Source: Lachnospiraceae bacterium (GTDB lineage: Bacteria; Bacillota; Clostridia; Lachnospirales; Lachnospiraceae). From it: DNA of 36,023 nt. Location: positions 1-36,023 of the forward strand of contig JAEEKV010000050.1 in the NCBI GenBank assembly GCA_016282595.1, read 5' to 3'. Position numbers and translations under genes: made by a program. The notes beneath the pieces are model-generated. The model saw nothing but the letters and a program-made list of their open reading frames with translations, had not been told where the DNA came from and ran no database searches. Numbering within the stretch: the first letter of the stretch is position 1; the number at the start of each line of letters is the position of its first letter. Below are positions 7,453 through 16,189 of the stretch, one piece after another.

Positions 7453-10400
7453 ATGAACGAGATCATTCTGGAGCTATCGGCCTTCGGCATTTCGCTGTAT
7501 TGTATGGTGGATAGTCTCCATAACAGAAAGAATTTATATCTTCCCCTGGACAAAACCTGGTTGGATCGCCTGAAAAACCAGCACTTTACCTATATGCTCA
7601 TGCTGGTGATGCTGATGATCTCATCTGTAGCATCTGCCATTGAGATTGCCATGGAGCAGTATATCGGCGTCGAGAATGTGACGCTGCTTATGACGTTTAA
7701 TGAGATCTATTTTCTTTCTCATTGTACGCTGAGTTTTGTATTTACCCTGTATATCATCAACATGACAGATGTGGCGCGGGGGAAGAGTAAGTGGTTCTTT
7801 TTGTCATTTTTGAGTCCCTATTTTTTCTGCGAGCTTCTGGTGATTGTCAATCCCTTCACCAAATGGATCTTCTATATCGATGAAAACTTTAAATATCAGC
7901 GTGCCCACATGGTATGGCTTGTGTATGCAGTGGCAACCATCTATATCGTTTTGGGCATCTACTATTTTTTCAAATACAGAAGCAGACTGGTAAAATCAGA
8001 CCGGTACTCTGCATTCATTTTGATGAGTGTGGCAGTGATCGGAATCGTGATCCAGGGCTTTTCTTCCATTACGGTGGAGCTTTTCTTTGAGGCTATTTCC
8101 TTTTTGGGCTTCATGCTTCTTTTGGAGGAGCAGGGCATGGCCTTTAACAGTGAAAGGCGTTCCCGTGTCAGCAAGGGCTTCATTCTGGTAATCGCCCTCA
8201 TTTTTACCACCATTATCCTGATGAACATTAACCTGATCTACCATGCAGGTACGGATCAGGCGGAAAAGATCGGTAGGATCCAGATCGACAATCTGAAGGG
8301 AGAGTTTCAGGAGGCTATTTCCGAAGCGGAGGGAAATCTCCTTCGTTATTCCATGGGTTTGGAGCAGATGCTCAGTGACAATGCATCCCTTGATGACATT
8401 GAGGTATATATCAGGGAGCAAAAAGACTATTTTACCCAGATGAACGGAAGCAACTGTTTTAACGTGTATGCAGCCTGCAATGACTGGAGCATCATTCCGG
8501 ACTTCGATATGCCGGCCCATTACCATGCGGTGGAGCGCGTCTGGTACATCGGCGCCACCCAGAACGCCGGGGAGATCTATATTACGGAGCCCTATGTGGA
8601 TGCAGCTACCAGGGAGCTGTGCTTTACCCTGTCCTATACCTTATCCGATGAAAACGTGGTTGCGGCCATGGACTTTACCCTTTTGGGGGTGCAGGATATT
8701 GTGCAGCGGATGGGAAGTGAGGAAGGACAGATGGCCCTCATCGTAACGGATGAAGGTACCATTGTCGGCTGCTCGGATCTTACCATGCAGGGAAGAAAGC
8801 TGACGGATGTACTTCCGGAATACGAGGAGATTTTTGAATGGGTAAAAGCCTCCTCGGAGCATCACAGCTTTGACGCTACGGTAGAAGGAGCAAAAAAACA
8901 GGTCTTTTCTTCCGAAACGGGTAACGGCTGGCAGCTGATATTGGTGGAAAATTCCGAAATGCTCTACGGTAATATCTACAGGCAGATGATCATGTTAGGA
9001 GCCATCGATATCCTTATGGTTGTGGTGATCATCGTATTTTACATGGTGAGTGTAAACAACCAGGAAAAGGCGGAGCAGACCCTTTCCATGACGGAAAGCT
9101 TTATCGCCGGAATTTCCGAGGACCTGAAAAAGCCTTTGCAGGAGATCATCCGCATCAGTGATCTGTCCATCCGAGGGGAGGATGCGGACGCCGCGGAATC
9201 CCTTGTGAATATCCGGGAAACCGGAAAACTGCTGCGGGAAAAGATGGACAATCTCTTTTCCTATGCAGGTCTTATCAAGACAGGAATTGCAGAGGAGAGA
9301 AACATTAAGTCCAAGCAAATGAGCGGGCCGGGAGCCATTTCTTCCCGATATATCCGAAACGGTATCATCGGCATTTTGGCAGGGGTCCTTTTGGCCAGTC
9401 TGTTTTTGTGCCTAGTGACTACCACCAGATGGGGCGAGACCAAGATTTCCAAGGAAGCCGACAGATACAATGATGAGCTGACATCCTGGATGCAGCAGCA
9501 GATCAGCATCCTGCGCATGTTCTCGGATGTGATCATTGCAGACCCTTCCGTTTTGGATGACTACGACGAAGCCGTAAAATGGCTGGATGACATTGCCCAG
9601 AATTATTCGGATCTGTCCTTCTGCTATATGGCAAATCCTTATAACAAGGAGCATCAGGTTATCATGAACAACGGCTGGGTACCGGAGCCGGATTATAAGG
9701 TAGAAGAGCGGCAGTGGTACAAGGATACCGAGCGTTCCGGCGCGGAGTGTACCATTTCCGCACCTTACTACGATTCCCAGACGGGACTGTACTGCGTCAC
9801 CTTTTCCAGAAGCTGCTACTCCAAGGATGGAAACTTTTTGGGAATCTTCGCCATCGACTGCTTTATCGATAAGCTCATCGACGTATTGGATGATTCCTAT
9901 ACCAAGGAGGGATATGCCTTCCTGGTGGATCAGGATGGGGTTATCTTAAATCATCCGGACAAGCGCTATGAGATGAGCTCTGAGTCCAGCGTGAACATTG
10001 AGGATACGGGCTACTTTGACGTTTATCGAAACGGTAACGCCTTCTTTATGCAGGATTATGACGGAAGGTATGTGACGGCTTATGCGGCAAAGAGCGAGAT
10101 GTCCGGTTTTACCGTGGTTATGGTACAGAGCTGGTGGACGATTTACGGTGCCGTGATTTTGATGGCTATCATCTTCCTGATTATGATGGGCGGCTCCATC
10201 TTTTCCGTAGCGTATATGATCAATCGATTCATTGTCTGGCAGGAAGAGTCCAACATCCAGCTCAAGCTGGCGGCAGAGGAAGCAGTTTCTGCAGGAAAAG
10301 CAAAATCCCGCTTCCTGGCCCAGATGTCCCATGAGATCAGAACTCCTATCAATGCAGTGCTGGGTATGAATGAGATGATCCTCAGGGAATCCTCGGATGA

Positions 10401-12048
10401 TTCCATTCGGGATTATGCAGGCAACATCCAGACAGCGGGCAGAAACCTTTTGGGCCTTATCAACACCATTCTGGACTTTTCCAAGATTGAAGAGGGCAAG
10501 ATGGAGATCGTGCCTGTTCGGTATGAAACGGCGGTGATGGTGGATACTTTGATCCACTCCATCGAACAAAGAGCCGTGGATAAGGGGCTGACCTTTGAAG
10601 CCCATATTGATCCCGAGCTGCCCTGTGTTCTGTATGGTGATGATATGCGGCTTTCCCAGGTCATCATAAACCTTTTGACAAACGCCGTGAAATATACCCC
10701 CGAAGGTCGGGTGGATCTGTATATGAATAAGATCCGTGCCAATGCGGATGCGGTTTTGATCGGAGTGAAGGTAAAGGATACCGGAATGGGTATCAAGAAA
10801 GAGGACATCGGAAAGCTCTTTGAATCCTTTACCAGACTGGATGAGACCAGGAACCGGAGCATCGAAGGTACGGGACTTGGTATGGCTATCGTTACCAAGC
10901 TTTTGGAAATGATGCATTCCAATCTGTCGGTGGAAAGTGAGTACGGAAAAGGTTCGGAGTTCTCCTTTGAGGTGCAGCAGTCCATTTTGGATCCGGAGCC
11001 TTTGGGAGAATATAAAAAGAAGGCCAGGGAAATGTCCGGCCAGCGCAGTGAAGAGACCTATCTCTATGCACCTGAAGCCCGACTTTTGGTGGTGGATGAT
11101 AATGATCTGAACCTGAAGGTTATTAAGAACCTGTTAAAGCTCAATGGTATCAAGCCGGATCTGGCATCCTCCGGAGCTCAGGCACTGACCCTGTTAAAGG
11201 AGAATACCTACGATGTCGTTTTGCTGGATCATATGATGCCTCATATGGATGGTATTGAAACCCTGAACCTGGCAAAGGAGCAGGGTATCATCAAGGAGAA
11301 CGAGACGGTGATCGCCCTGACGGCCAATGCAGTTGTGGGAGCTAGAGAAAGCTATCTGGCAGCGGGCTTTGATGATTATCTTTCCAAGCCTGTGGAAGTT
11401 CGGTCCATGGAGCATGCACTTTCCAAGTATTTGCCAAAGGAGATCGTGGAATACCGTACCAAGGGTGGCAGCAATCCTTCAGGTTCCGCAGATCAGGGAG
11501 CAGCAGGTAAAACATTAACCCAGGAAACTAAGCGGGATATTTCACAGCATCCTATGCAGGATACGACGTCGGAGTCAGCGGGACAAAAGGCTGCAGCCGA
11601 GGATGAGGTTCTGGAGTTTGCGCCCGGTGGAGATGATGTTTTAGAGTTTGCACCCGGAGCTGAACAGGAAGAAACAGGGGCTTCTCAAAACACAGGAGCA
11701 GACCTTTTCGAAAGGCTGAAGGAGCTAAAGTTCCAGGTACAGGAAGGCCTTGGCTACTGCATGAATGATGAGGACTTCTACAAGGAGATCCTGGGAGATT
11801 ATGCAGATACCTGTGAGGAACGGATCGCAGAATTGTCAGCGGCTCTTGAAAAACAGGATCTGGAAACCTATCAGATCCGGGTACACGCCTTAAAGAGCGT
11901 AGCCAAATCCGTGGGAGACGGGCAGGTCTTTGAAATGGCAAGAAGTATGGAGGAGGCAGCCGCGGCTCGTGACGAAGAGCAGGTAAAAGCAGGCCACGGA
12001 CCTTTAACAGAGCGCTACAAAGCCTCTATGGAAGCCATCCGAGGATAA
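7453..12048 (+). CDS. giant hybrid sensor histidine kinase with two sensor halves, REC and HPt
   Basis: The protein is 1531 aa. Order: about seven hydrophobic segments (residues 1-265); a Cache-like extracellular domain (about 270-510, RVWYIGATQ ... ITEPYVDA); a transmembrane helix; a dimerisation-like helix pair (about 540-620) in which the phospho-acceptor His is Glu556 (ISEDLKKPL); another transmembrane helix (about 636-657); a second Cache domain (about 665-880, ERQWYKDTE, GYAFLVDQDGVILNHP); a transmembrane helix (about 895-920); HisKA with His960 (MSHEIRTPINAVLGM); HATPase (N box LLTNAVKYT, GTGLGMAI); a receiver with Asp1259 (VVLLDHMMP) and the KP motif; a linker with a duplicated VLEFAPG; and a C-terminal HPt with His1478 (RVHALKSVA). 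This is a full phosphorelay in one chain. No response regulator gene adjoins it, so the output is unknown. GGAG precedes the ATG by 8 bases. Confidence 0.9.
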   Translation: MNEIILELSAFGISLYCMVDSLHNRKNLYLPLDKTWLDRLKNQHFTYMLMLVMLMISSVASAIEIAMEQYIGVENVTLLMTFNEIYFLSHCTLSFVFTLYIINMTDVARGKSKWFFLSFLSPYFFCELLVIVNPFTKWIFYIDENFKYQRAHMVWLVYAVATIYIVLGIYYFFKYRSRLVKSDRYSAFILMSVAVIGIVIQGFSSITVELFFEAISFLGFMLLLEEQGMAFNSERRSRVSKGFILVIALIFTTIILMNINLIYHAGTDQAEKIGRIQIDNLKGEFQEAISEAEGNLLRYSMGLEQMLSDNASLDDIEVYIREQKDYFTQMNGSNCFNVYAACNDWSIIPDFDMPAHYHAVERVWYIGATQNAGEIYITEPYVDAATRELCFTLSYTLSDENVVAAMDFTLLGVQDIVQRMGSEEGQMALIVTDEGTIVGCSDLTMQGRKLTDVLPEYEEIFEWVKASSEHHSFDATVEGAKKQVFSSETGNGWQLILVENSEMLYGNIYRQMIMLGAIDILMVVVIIVFYMVSVNNQEKAEQTLSMTESFIAGISEDLKKPLQEIIRISDLSIRGEDADAAESLVNIRETGKLLREKMDNLFSYAGLIKTGIAEERNIKSKQMSGPGAISSRYIRNGIIGILAGVLLASLFLCLVTTTRWGETKISKEADRYNDELTSWMQQQISILRMFSDVIIADPSVLDDYDEAVKWLDDIAQNYSDLSFCYMANPYNKEHQVIMNNGWVPEPDYKVEERQWYKDTERSGAECTISAPYYDSQTGLYCVTFSRSCYSKDGNFLGIFAIDCFIDKLIDVLDDSYTKEGYAFLVDQDGVILNHPDKRYEMSSESSVNIEDTGYFDVYRNGNAFFMQDYDGRYVTAYAAKSEMSGFTVVMVQSWWTIYGAVILMAIIFLIMMGGSIFSVAYMINRFIVWQEESNIQLKLAAEEAVSAGKAKSRFLAQMSHEIRTPINAVLGMNEMILRESSDDSIRDYAGNIQTAGRNLLGLINTILDFSKIEEGKMEIVPVRYETAVMVDTLIHSIEQRAVDKGLTFEAHIDPELPCVLYGDDMRLSQVIINLLTNAVKYTPEGRVDLYMNKIRANADAVLIGVKVKDTGMGIKKEDIGKLFESFTRLDETRNRSIEGTGLGMAIVTKLLEMMHSNLSVESEYGKGSEFSFEVQQSILDPEPLGEYKKKAREMSGQRSEETYLYAPEARLLVVDDNDLNLKVIKNLLKLNGIKPDLASSGAQALTLLKENTYDVVLLDHMMPHMDGIETLNLAKEQGIIKENETVIALTANAVVGARESYLAAGFDDYLSKPVEVRSMEHALSKYLPKEIVEYRTKGGSNPSGSADQGAAGKTLTQETKRDISQHPMQDTTSESAGQKAAAEDEVLEFAPGGDDVLEFAPGAEQEETGASQNTGADLFERLKELKFQVQEGLGYCMNDEDFYKEILGDYADTCEERIAELSAALEKQDLETYQIRVHALKSVAKSVGDGQVFEMARSMEEAAAARDEEQVKAGHGPLTERYKASMEAIRG

Positions 12049-12072
12049 AGGTCAGAGCCTGAAAGCGGATTC

Positions 12073-12101
12073 TTGACGAAAGTTGGGGGTTATCATATAA
12101 T
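12073..12101 (+). promoter_or_regulatory. sigma-A type promoter for the yicC operon
   Basis: TTGACG (12073-12078), a 17-base spacer, then a perfect TATAAT (12096-12101). It lies in the 123-base gap after the kinase gene, about 70 bases before the yicC start, so it should drive yicC-gmk-rpoZ-rimO-pgsA-cinA. Confidence 0.85.
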
Positions 12102-12171
12102 AACCTATGTATGCGCACAGGAAAGACGCGCATATCAGACATAATATGGGATAGAAAGGAATGGGGTTACG

Positions 12172-13050
12172 ATGATTAAGAGTATGACCGGATTCGGCCG
12201 CGCAGAGCTGGAGGAAGATGATCGCCGGTTTACCGTGGAGATGAAATCCGTCAATCACAGATATCTGGATGTCAGCATTAAGATGCCGAAGAAGTTGAAC
12301 TTTTTCGAGAGTGCCATCCGTTCTCTTTTGAAGGAGTACATTCAAAGAGGTAAGGTGGATGTTTTCATTACCTATGAGGATTTTTCCAGACAGTCTGCAA
12401 CGGTTTGCTACCATGAAGAGGTAGCGGAAGAGTATATGAAGTATCTGGAGCAGATGGCAGAACGCTTCGGCCTGGAGAATGATGTAAGGCTTTCTGTTTT
12501 GTCCCGGTATCCCGAGGTGTTGACCCTGGAGGATGCCCAGGTGGATGAGACCCAGATCTGGAAGCTTTTGGAAAAGACCTTAAGACAGGCTGCTCAGATG
12601 TTTGTGGAGTCCAGGATCAAGGAAGGCGAGACCTTAAGAGAGGATCTCATCGGCAAGCTGGACGGCATGCTGGAGCATGTAGATTATATTGAAGAAAAAT
12701 CACCTCAGCTGGTGGAGGAATACAAGGCCAAGATTTACGACAAGGTTAAGGAATTGCTTTCGGATTCTCAGCTGGATGATAACCGCATTTTGATGGAAGT
12801 GACCCTTTATGCGGACAAGATCTGTGTGGATGAGGAAACGGTAAGGCTGCGCAGTCATATCGAAAGCACCAAGCAGATCCTGATGGAGGGCGGCAGCATC
12901 GGACGTAAGCTGGATTTTATGGCCCAGGAAATGAACCGGGAGGCTAACACCACCCTGTCCAAGGCCAACAGCCTGGATATTTCCAACCATGCCATTGAGC
13001 TGAAGACCGAGATCGAAAAGATCAGGGAACAGATCCAAAATATTGAATAA
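12172..13050 (+). CDS. yicC: YicC/YloC family endoribonuclease
   Basis: The protein is 292 aa, the family's usual size. The N-terminus MIKSMTGFGRAE and following VEMKSVNHRYLDVSIKMP are the family hallmark. The C-terminal part (TLYADKICVDEETVRLRSHI ... GRKLDFMAQEMNREANTT) is the DUF1732 signature. Members are cytoplasmic endoribonucleases in RNA turnover (YicC of E. coli, YloC of B. subtilis). AAAGGAA sits upstream of the ATG. In many Firmicutes yicC is followed by remA (DUF370) and gmk; here remA is absent and a 207-base gap holding a structured element takes its place. Confidence 0.93.
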   Translation: MIKSMTGFGRAELEEDDRRFTVEMKSVNHRYLDVSIKMPKKLNFFESAIRSLLKEYIQRGKVDVFITYEDFSRQSATVCYHEEVAEEYMKYLEQMAERFGLENDVRLSVLSRYPEVLTLEDAQVDETQIWKLLEKTLRQAAQMFVESRIKEGETLREDLIGKLDGMLEHVDYIEEKSPQLVEEYKAKIYDKVKELLSDSQLDDNRILMEVTLYADKICVDEETVRLRSHIESTKQILMEGGSIGRKLDFMAQEMNREANTTLSKANSLDISNHAIELKTEIEKIREQIQNIE

Positions 13051-13055
13051 AGAGT

Positions 13056-13240
13056 TACGATTCACAGTCAAATAAAAAGATGAAGCAGTTTGCAAGCTTG
13101 CTTGCGAAAACTGATTCGGATTTTTATTTGGACTGCGAAGCAGGAACTCAACCCCAACCGAACAATCAGCTGCGAATGCAGCGGTACAGGTCCGAAGGAC
13201 CGGGATTGTGAGGTGTGTGGGTGAGTTACGGTGAATCGTA
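13056..13240. other. 185-bp structured intergenic element with 10-bp terminal inverted repeats
   Basis: TACGATTCAC (13056-13065) is the exact reverse complement of 13231-13240. Inside are several stems. CAGTC plus AAATAAAAA (13065-13078) pairs with 13121-13135 with a single bulge, and encloses CAGTTT/AAACTG (13086-13091, 13108-13113) and GCAAG/CTTGC (13092-13096, 13101-13105). AACTCA (13145-13150) pairs with TGAGTT (13222-13227), and ACAATC (13162-13167) with GATTGT (13204-13209). Within these sit GCTGC-GAAT-GCAGC (13169-13182) and GGTCC-GAA-GGACC (13189-13201). The region looks like a multibranch RNA or a small non-autonomous element. It may be a leader of gmk. There is no sizeable ORF and no sequence match to the 5905-6223 element. 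Confidence 0.7.
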
Positions 13241-13256
13241 CAGATGGGGTCCATAT

Positions 13257-13901
13257 ATGGAGAAAAAAGCGGGTAATCTGATCGTGATTTCCGGCTTTTC
13301 CGGAGCGGGAAAGGGAACGATCGTCAAAAAACTGATAGAAGAGTATGACAACTACGAGCTGAGTGTGTCCATGACTACCAGAGCCCCTCGTCCCGGGGAG
13401 GTTCACGGCGTGCATTACTTCTTTTCCACGGATGAGGAGTTTGAAAAGATCATTGCCGACAACGGTATGATCGAATATGCCGGATACTGCGGACATTACT
13501 ATGGGACGCCCAGGGCCTTTGTGGAGCAAAAGCTTGCGGAGGGCAAGGATGTGATCCTGGAGATCGAGATCCAGGGAGCTCAGAAGGTGAGAAGACAGTT
13601 TCCTTCTGCCGTTTTGTTGTTTGTCATGGCGCCCAGCGCTAAGGTATTGCACCAGCGGCTTACAGGTCGTGGCACCGAGAGTGAGGAAGTGATCCGCGGA
13701 CGTATGTGGAGAGCCGTGGAGGAGTCCGAAGAGGTGGATACCTACGATTATGTGGTGATCAACGATGATCTGGAGGAGTGCGTGAAGCAGGTACACGGCA
13801 TTGTAACCGCCGCCCACGCCAGACCCTCACAGAATCAGGAGTTTATCAATACGATCAAACAGGAATTAAAGGATATCTTGAAAGGAGAAGAAGAACAATG
13901 A
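13257..13901 (+). CDS. gmk: guanylate kinase
   Basis: The protein is 214 aa. It phosphorylates GMP to GDP with ATP in the cytoplasm. The P-loop is GFSGAGKGT (residues 13-21), followed by the GMP-binding segment (SMTTRAPRPGEVHGVHYFF), EYAGYCGHYYGTP and the lid GRGTESEEVIRGRM. The ATG at 13257 is preferred because it starts right before the first strand and matches family length; a GTG at 13215 would add 14 residues encoded inside the structured element. The ribosome binding site is weak (GGGG at 13246-13249). It overlaps rpoZ by four bases. Confidence 0.93.
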   Translation: MEKKAGNLIVISGFSGAGKGTIVKKLIEEYDNYELSVSMTTRAPRPGEVHGVHYFFSTDEEFEKIIADNGMIEYAGYCGHYYGTPRAFVEQKLAEGKDVILEIEIQGAQKVRRQFPSAVLLFVMAPSAKVLHQRLTGRGTESEEVIRGRMWRAVEESEEVDTYDYVVINDDLEECVKQVHGIVTAAHARPSQNQEFINTIKQELKDILKGEEEQ

Positions 13902-14158
13902 TACATCCGTCCTATTCAGAACTTATGAAGGTAGTAAACAGCGAGGTAGAGCCCGGGGAAGAGCCTGTGATCAACAGCCGCTATTCCATCGTAATGGCAA
14001 CCTCCAAAAGAGCACGTCAGCTGGTTTCCGGTGAGGAAGCACTGGTGCCCGACAGAGAAGGCGGTAAGGTAAGAAAGCCTCTGTCCATCGCAGTGGATGA
14101 GCTGAACCGCGGAATGATCAAGATTATGGGAGAGGAAAGCGCGCAGGAAGAGGAATAA
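13898..14158 (+). CDS. rpoZ: RNA polymerase omega subunit
   Basis: The protein is 86 aa. Omega helps assemble and stabilise the beta' subunit. The conserved block INSRYSIVMATSKRARQL is followed by KPLSIAVDELNRGMIKI, as in other Firmicutes, with an acidic tail. The start is set by AAAGGAGAAG upstream and the ATGA overlap with gmk; an upstream in-frame ATG at 13778 lies inside gmk. The gmk-rpoZ order is the standard one. Confidence 0.92.
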   Translation: MIHPSYSELMKVVNSEVEPGEEPVINSRYSIVMATSKRARQLVSGEEALVPDREGGKVRKPLSIAVDELNRGMIKIMGEESAQEEE

Positions 14159-14173
14159 AGCGCTTATATCAGA

Positions 14174-15547
14174 ATGCAGATAATGATGATCTCACTGGGT
14201 TGTGACAAAAACCTGGTGGATACCGAAATGATGATGGGACAGCTCTCAGAGGCAGGGTTTACCTTTACAGATGACGAAACCGAGGCAGAGGTGATCATAG
14301 TCAACACCTGCTGCTTCATCGGGGACGCCAAACAGGAAAGCATCGATACCCTGATCCAGCTGGGACAGCTGAAGGAAACGGCAAAGCTGAAGGTCCTGGT
14401 GGCAGCGGGATGTCTGGCACAGCGCTACAGCCAAGAGTTCGCAACAGAGCTTGGCGAGGTAGATGTGGTACTGGGCACCATGGCCATAGACCGGATCGTG
14501 GAAGCCGTTCAGACAGCACTTCGGGAAAAAGAGAAAACAACTGCAGTCGAGCATACAGAAGATCCGGCGGAGCGATTGCAGCAGCCGGCTCTTTTTTTGG
14601 AAGATAAAAACCGTGCGGTTTACGGAAAGAAAAGAATCCTTTCCACCGGCGGTCATTATGCCTATTTAAAGATCGCAGAGGGGTGCGACAAAAACTGTAC
14701 CTACTGCGTGATCCCCAAGGTTCGGGGAAGCTTTCGCTCCGTGCCCATGGAGGTTTTGATCGAAGAAACCAAAAAACTGGCAGAGCAGGGAGCAAAGGAG
14801 CTGATCCTGGTAGCCCAGGAAACCACCCTTTACGGCGTGGATCTGTATGGGGAAAAGAAGCTGTGCGAGCTGATCAAAAAGTTGGCCGAGGTTAACGGAA
14901 TTGTCTGGATCAGATTATTGTACTGCTATCCCGAGGAGATTACCGAAGAACTGGCAGAGCTTTTTTCCACAGAGAAAAAGCTGCTTCCCTATATCGATCT
15001 TCCCATCCAGCATGCATCGGATGAGATCCTTCGAAGAATGGGACGTCGTACCAACAGAGCGGAGCTGGCAAATAAGATCCGGATGCTGCGGGAGAAAACC
15101 CCGGAGATCTGTCTTCGGACCACCCTTATTACGGGCTTTCCGGGAGAGACGGAGGAGGATGTCAACATTCTGGCGGACTTCATAGAAGAAATGCGCTTTG
15201 ACAGACTTGGGGTATTTGCTTATTCCATGGAGGAAGGAACCCCTGCGGCAGAATTCCCTGATCAGATCGAGGAAGAAGAAAAGGAGAACCGCCGCGGCTA
15301 TCTTATGGAGACTCAGCAGGAGATCGCTTTTGAAAAGGCAGCTTCCATGGTGGGAAAAGAGCTTTTGGTGATGATCGAGGGCTGGCTTTCCGATGAAGGT
15401 ACCTATGTAGGGCGCAGCTACATGGATGCTCCCGGCATTGACGGCCTTGTTTTTGTGAAATGTGAAAATGAACTGATGACCGGAGATTTTATCAAAGTCG
15501 CCATCACAGGCAGCTATGAGTATGACCTGATGGGCGAGCCGGTATGA
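14174..15547 (+). CDS. rimO: ribosomal protein S12 methylthiotransferase RimO
   Basis: The protein is 457 aa. This radical-SAM enzyme adds a methylthio group to the conserved Asp of ribosomal protein S12. The N-terminal MTTase domain binds one Fe-S cluster through Cys10 (SLGCDKNLVDTE), Cys46 (VNTCCF) and Cys80 (AAGCLAQ). The radical-SAM motif is C171-x3-C175-x2-C178 (CDKNCTYCVIPKVRG). A TRAM-like domain ends the protein (about residues 390-457). SLGCDKN and PKVRG separate it from MiaB and MtaB. It lies 15 bases after rpoZ; the ribosome binding site is poor, suggesting coupling to the upstream genes. Confidence 0.93.
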   Translation: MQIMMISLGCDKNLVDTEMMMGQLSEAGFTFTDDETEAEVIIVNTCCFIGDAKQESIDTLIQLGQLKETAKLKVLVAAGCLAQRYSQEFATELGEVDVVLGTMAIDRIVEAVQTALREKEKTTAVEHTEDPAERLQQPALFLEDKNRAVYGKKRILSTGGHYAYLKIAEGCDKNCTYCVIPKVRGSFRSVPMEVLIEETKKLAEQGAKELILVAQETTLYGVDLYGEKKLCELIKKLAEVNGIVWIRLLYCYPEEITEELAELFSTEKKLLPYIDLPIQHASDEILRRMGRRTNRAELANKIRMLREKTPEICLRTTLITGFPGETEEDVNILADFIEEMRFDRLGVFAYSMEEGTPAAEFPDQIEEEEKENRRGYLMETQQEIAFEKAASMVGKELLVMIEGWLSDEGTYVGRSYMDAPGIDGLVFVKCENELMTGDFIKVAITGSYEYDLMGEPV

Positions 15548-15559
15548 GGATAGAAACTG

Positions 15560-16165
15560 ATGACCATGAATTTACCTAATAAACTGACTTTGCTCAGGGT
15601 ACTTTTGGTGCCCTTCTTCGTGTTTTTCTTGATGGAGGAACCAAATCACCCCTACTTTAAGTGGATCGCCCTTTTGATCTTTGCCGTAGCATCCCTGACG
15701 GATATGCTGGATGGCATGATCGCAAGAAAGTACAAGCTCATTACCAACTTCGGCAAATTCGCCGATCCCCTGGCAGATAAGATGCTGGTTGGCTCGGCCA
15801 TGATCTGTTTAAGTGTTCTTGGCTGGGTTCCTGTATGGATGACGCTGATCATCATCATCCGGGAGTTTATCATCAGCGGCTTTCGCCTGATCGCAGCTGA
15901 AAAGGGCAAAGTGATCGCAGCCGGATGGTGGGGAAAATGGAAAACGGCGGTTACCATGATCGCCATTATTTTGCAGATCGTTGTACTAAACGCCCAGGGC
16001 TTTCCGGGGAGCGCAGCCGATGAGGTGGCAAGTGCATCGCCGCTTTATGTGTATGCATGCACTTTTGTCCTGATCCTTATGTATGTGGCTACGGCGTTGA
16101 CCGTGATCTCACTCATCGATTATCTTGTGAAAAATAAAGATGTTTTAAGTGATAAAACAAACTAA
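15560..16165 (+). CDS. pgsA: CDP-diacylglycerol--glycerol-3-phosphate 3-phosphatidyltransferase
   Basis: The protein is 201 aa and an integral membrane enzyme. It makes phosphatidylglycerol phosphate, the first step to phosphatidylglycerol. The CDP-alcohol phosphotransferase motif is complete: Asp48, Asp51-Gly52, Ala55-Arg56, Gly65, Asp69 and Asp73 (DMLDGMIAR ... GKFADPLADK). About five membrane segments are visible. GAGGAT before the ATG at 15560 favours it over the in-frame ATG at 15566. The rimO-pgsA-cinA order is common in Firmicutes. Confidence 0.93.
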   Translation: MTMNLPNKLTLLRVLLVPFFVFFLMEEPNHPYFKWIALLIFAVASLTDMLDGMIARKYKLITNFGKFADPLADKMLVGSAMICLSVLGWVPVWMTLIIIIREFIISGFRLIAAEKGKVIAAGWWGKWKTAVTMIAIILQIVVLNAQGFPGSAADEVASASPLYVYACTFVLILMYVATALTVISLIDYLVKNKDVLSDKTN

Positions 16166-16189
16166 ATGGCACCTGAAAAGGAGGCAGTT

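Noticed and set aside
12049-12171. Structured RNA before yicC
   Set aside because: Only the promoter and ribosome binding site are convincing; no strong pairing was seen.
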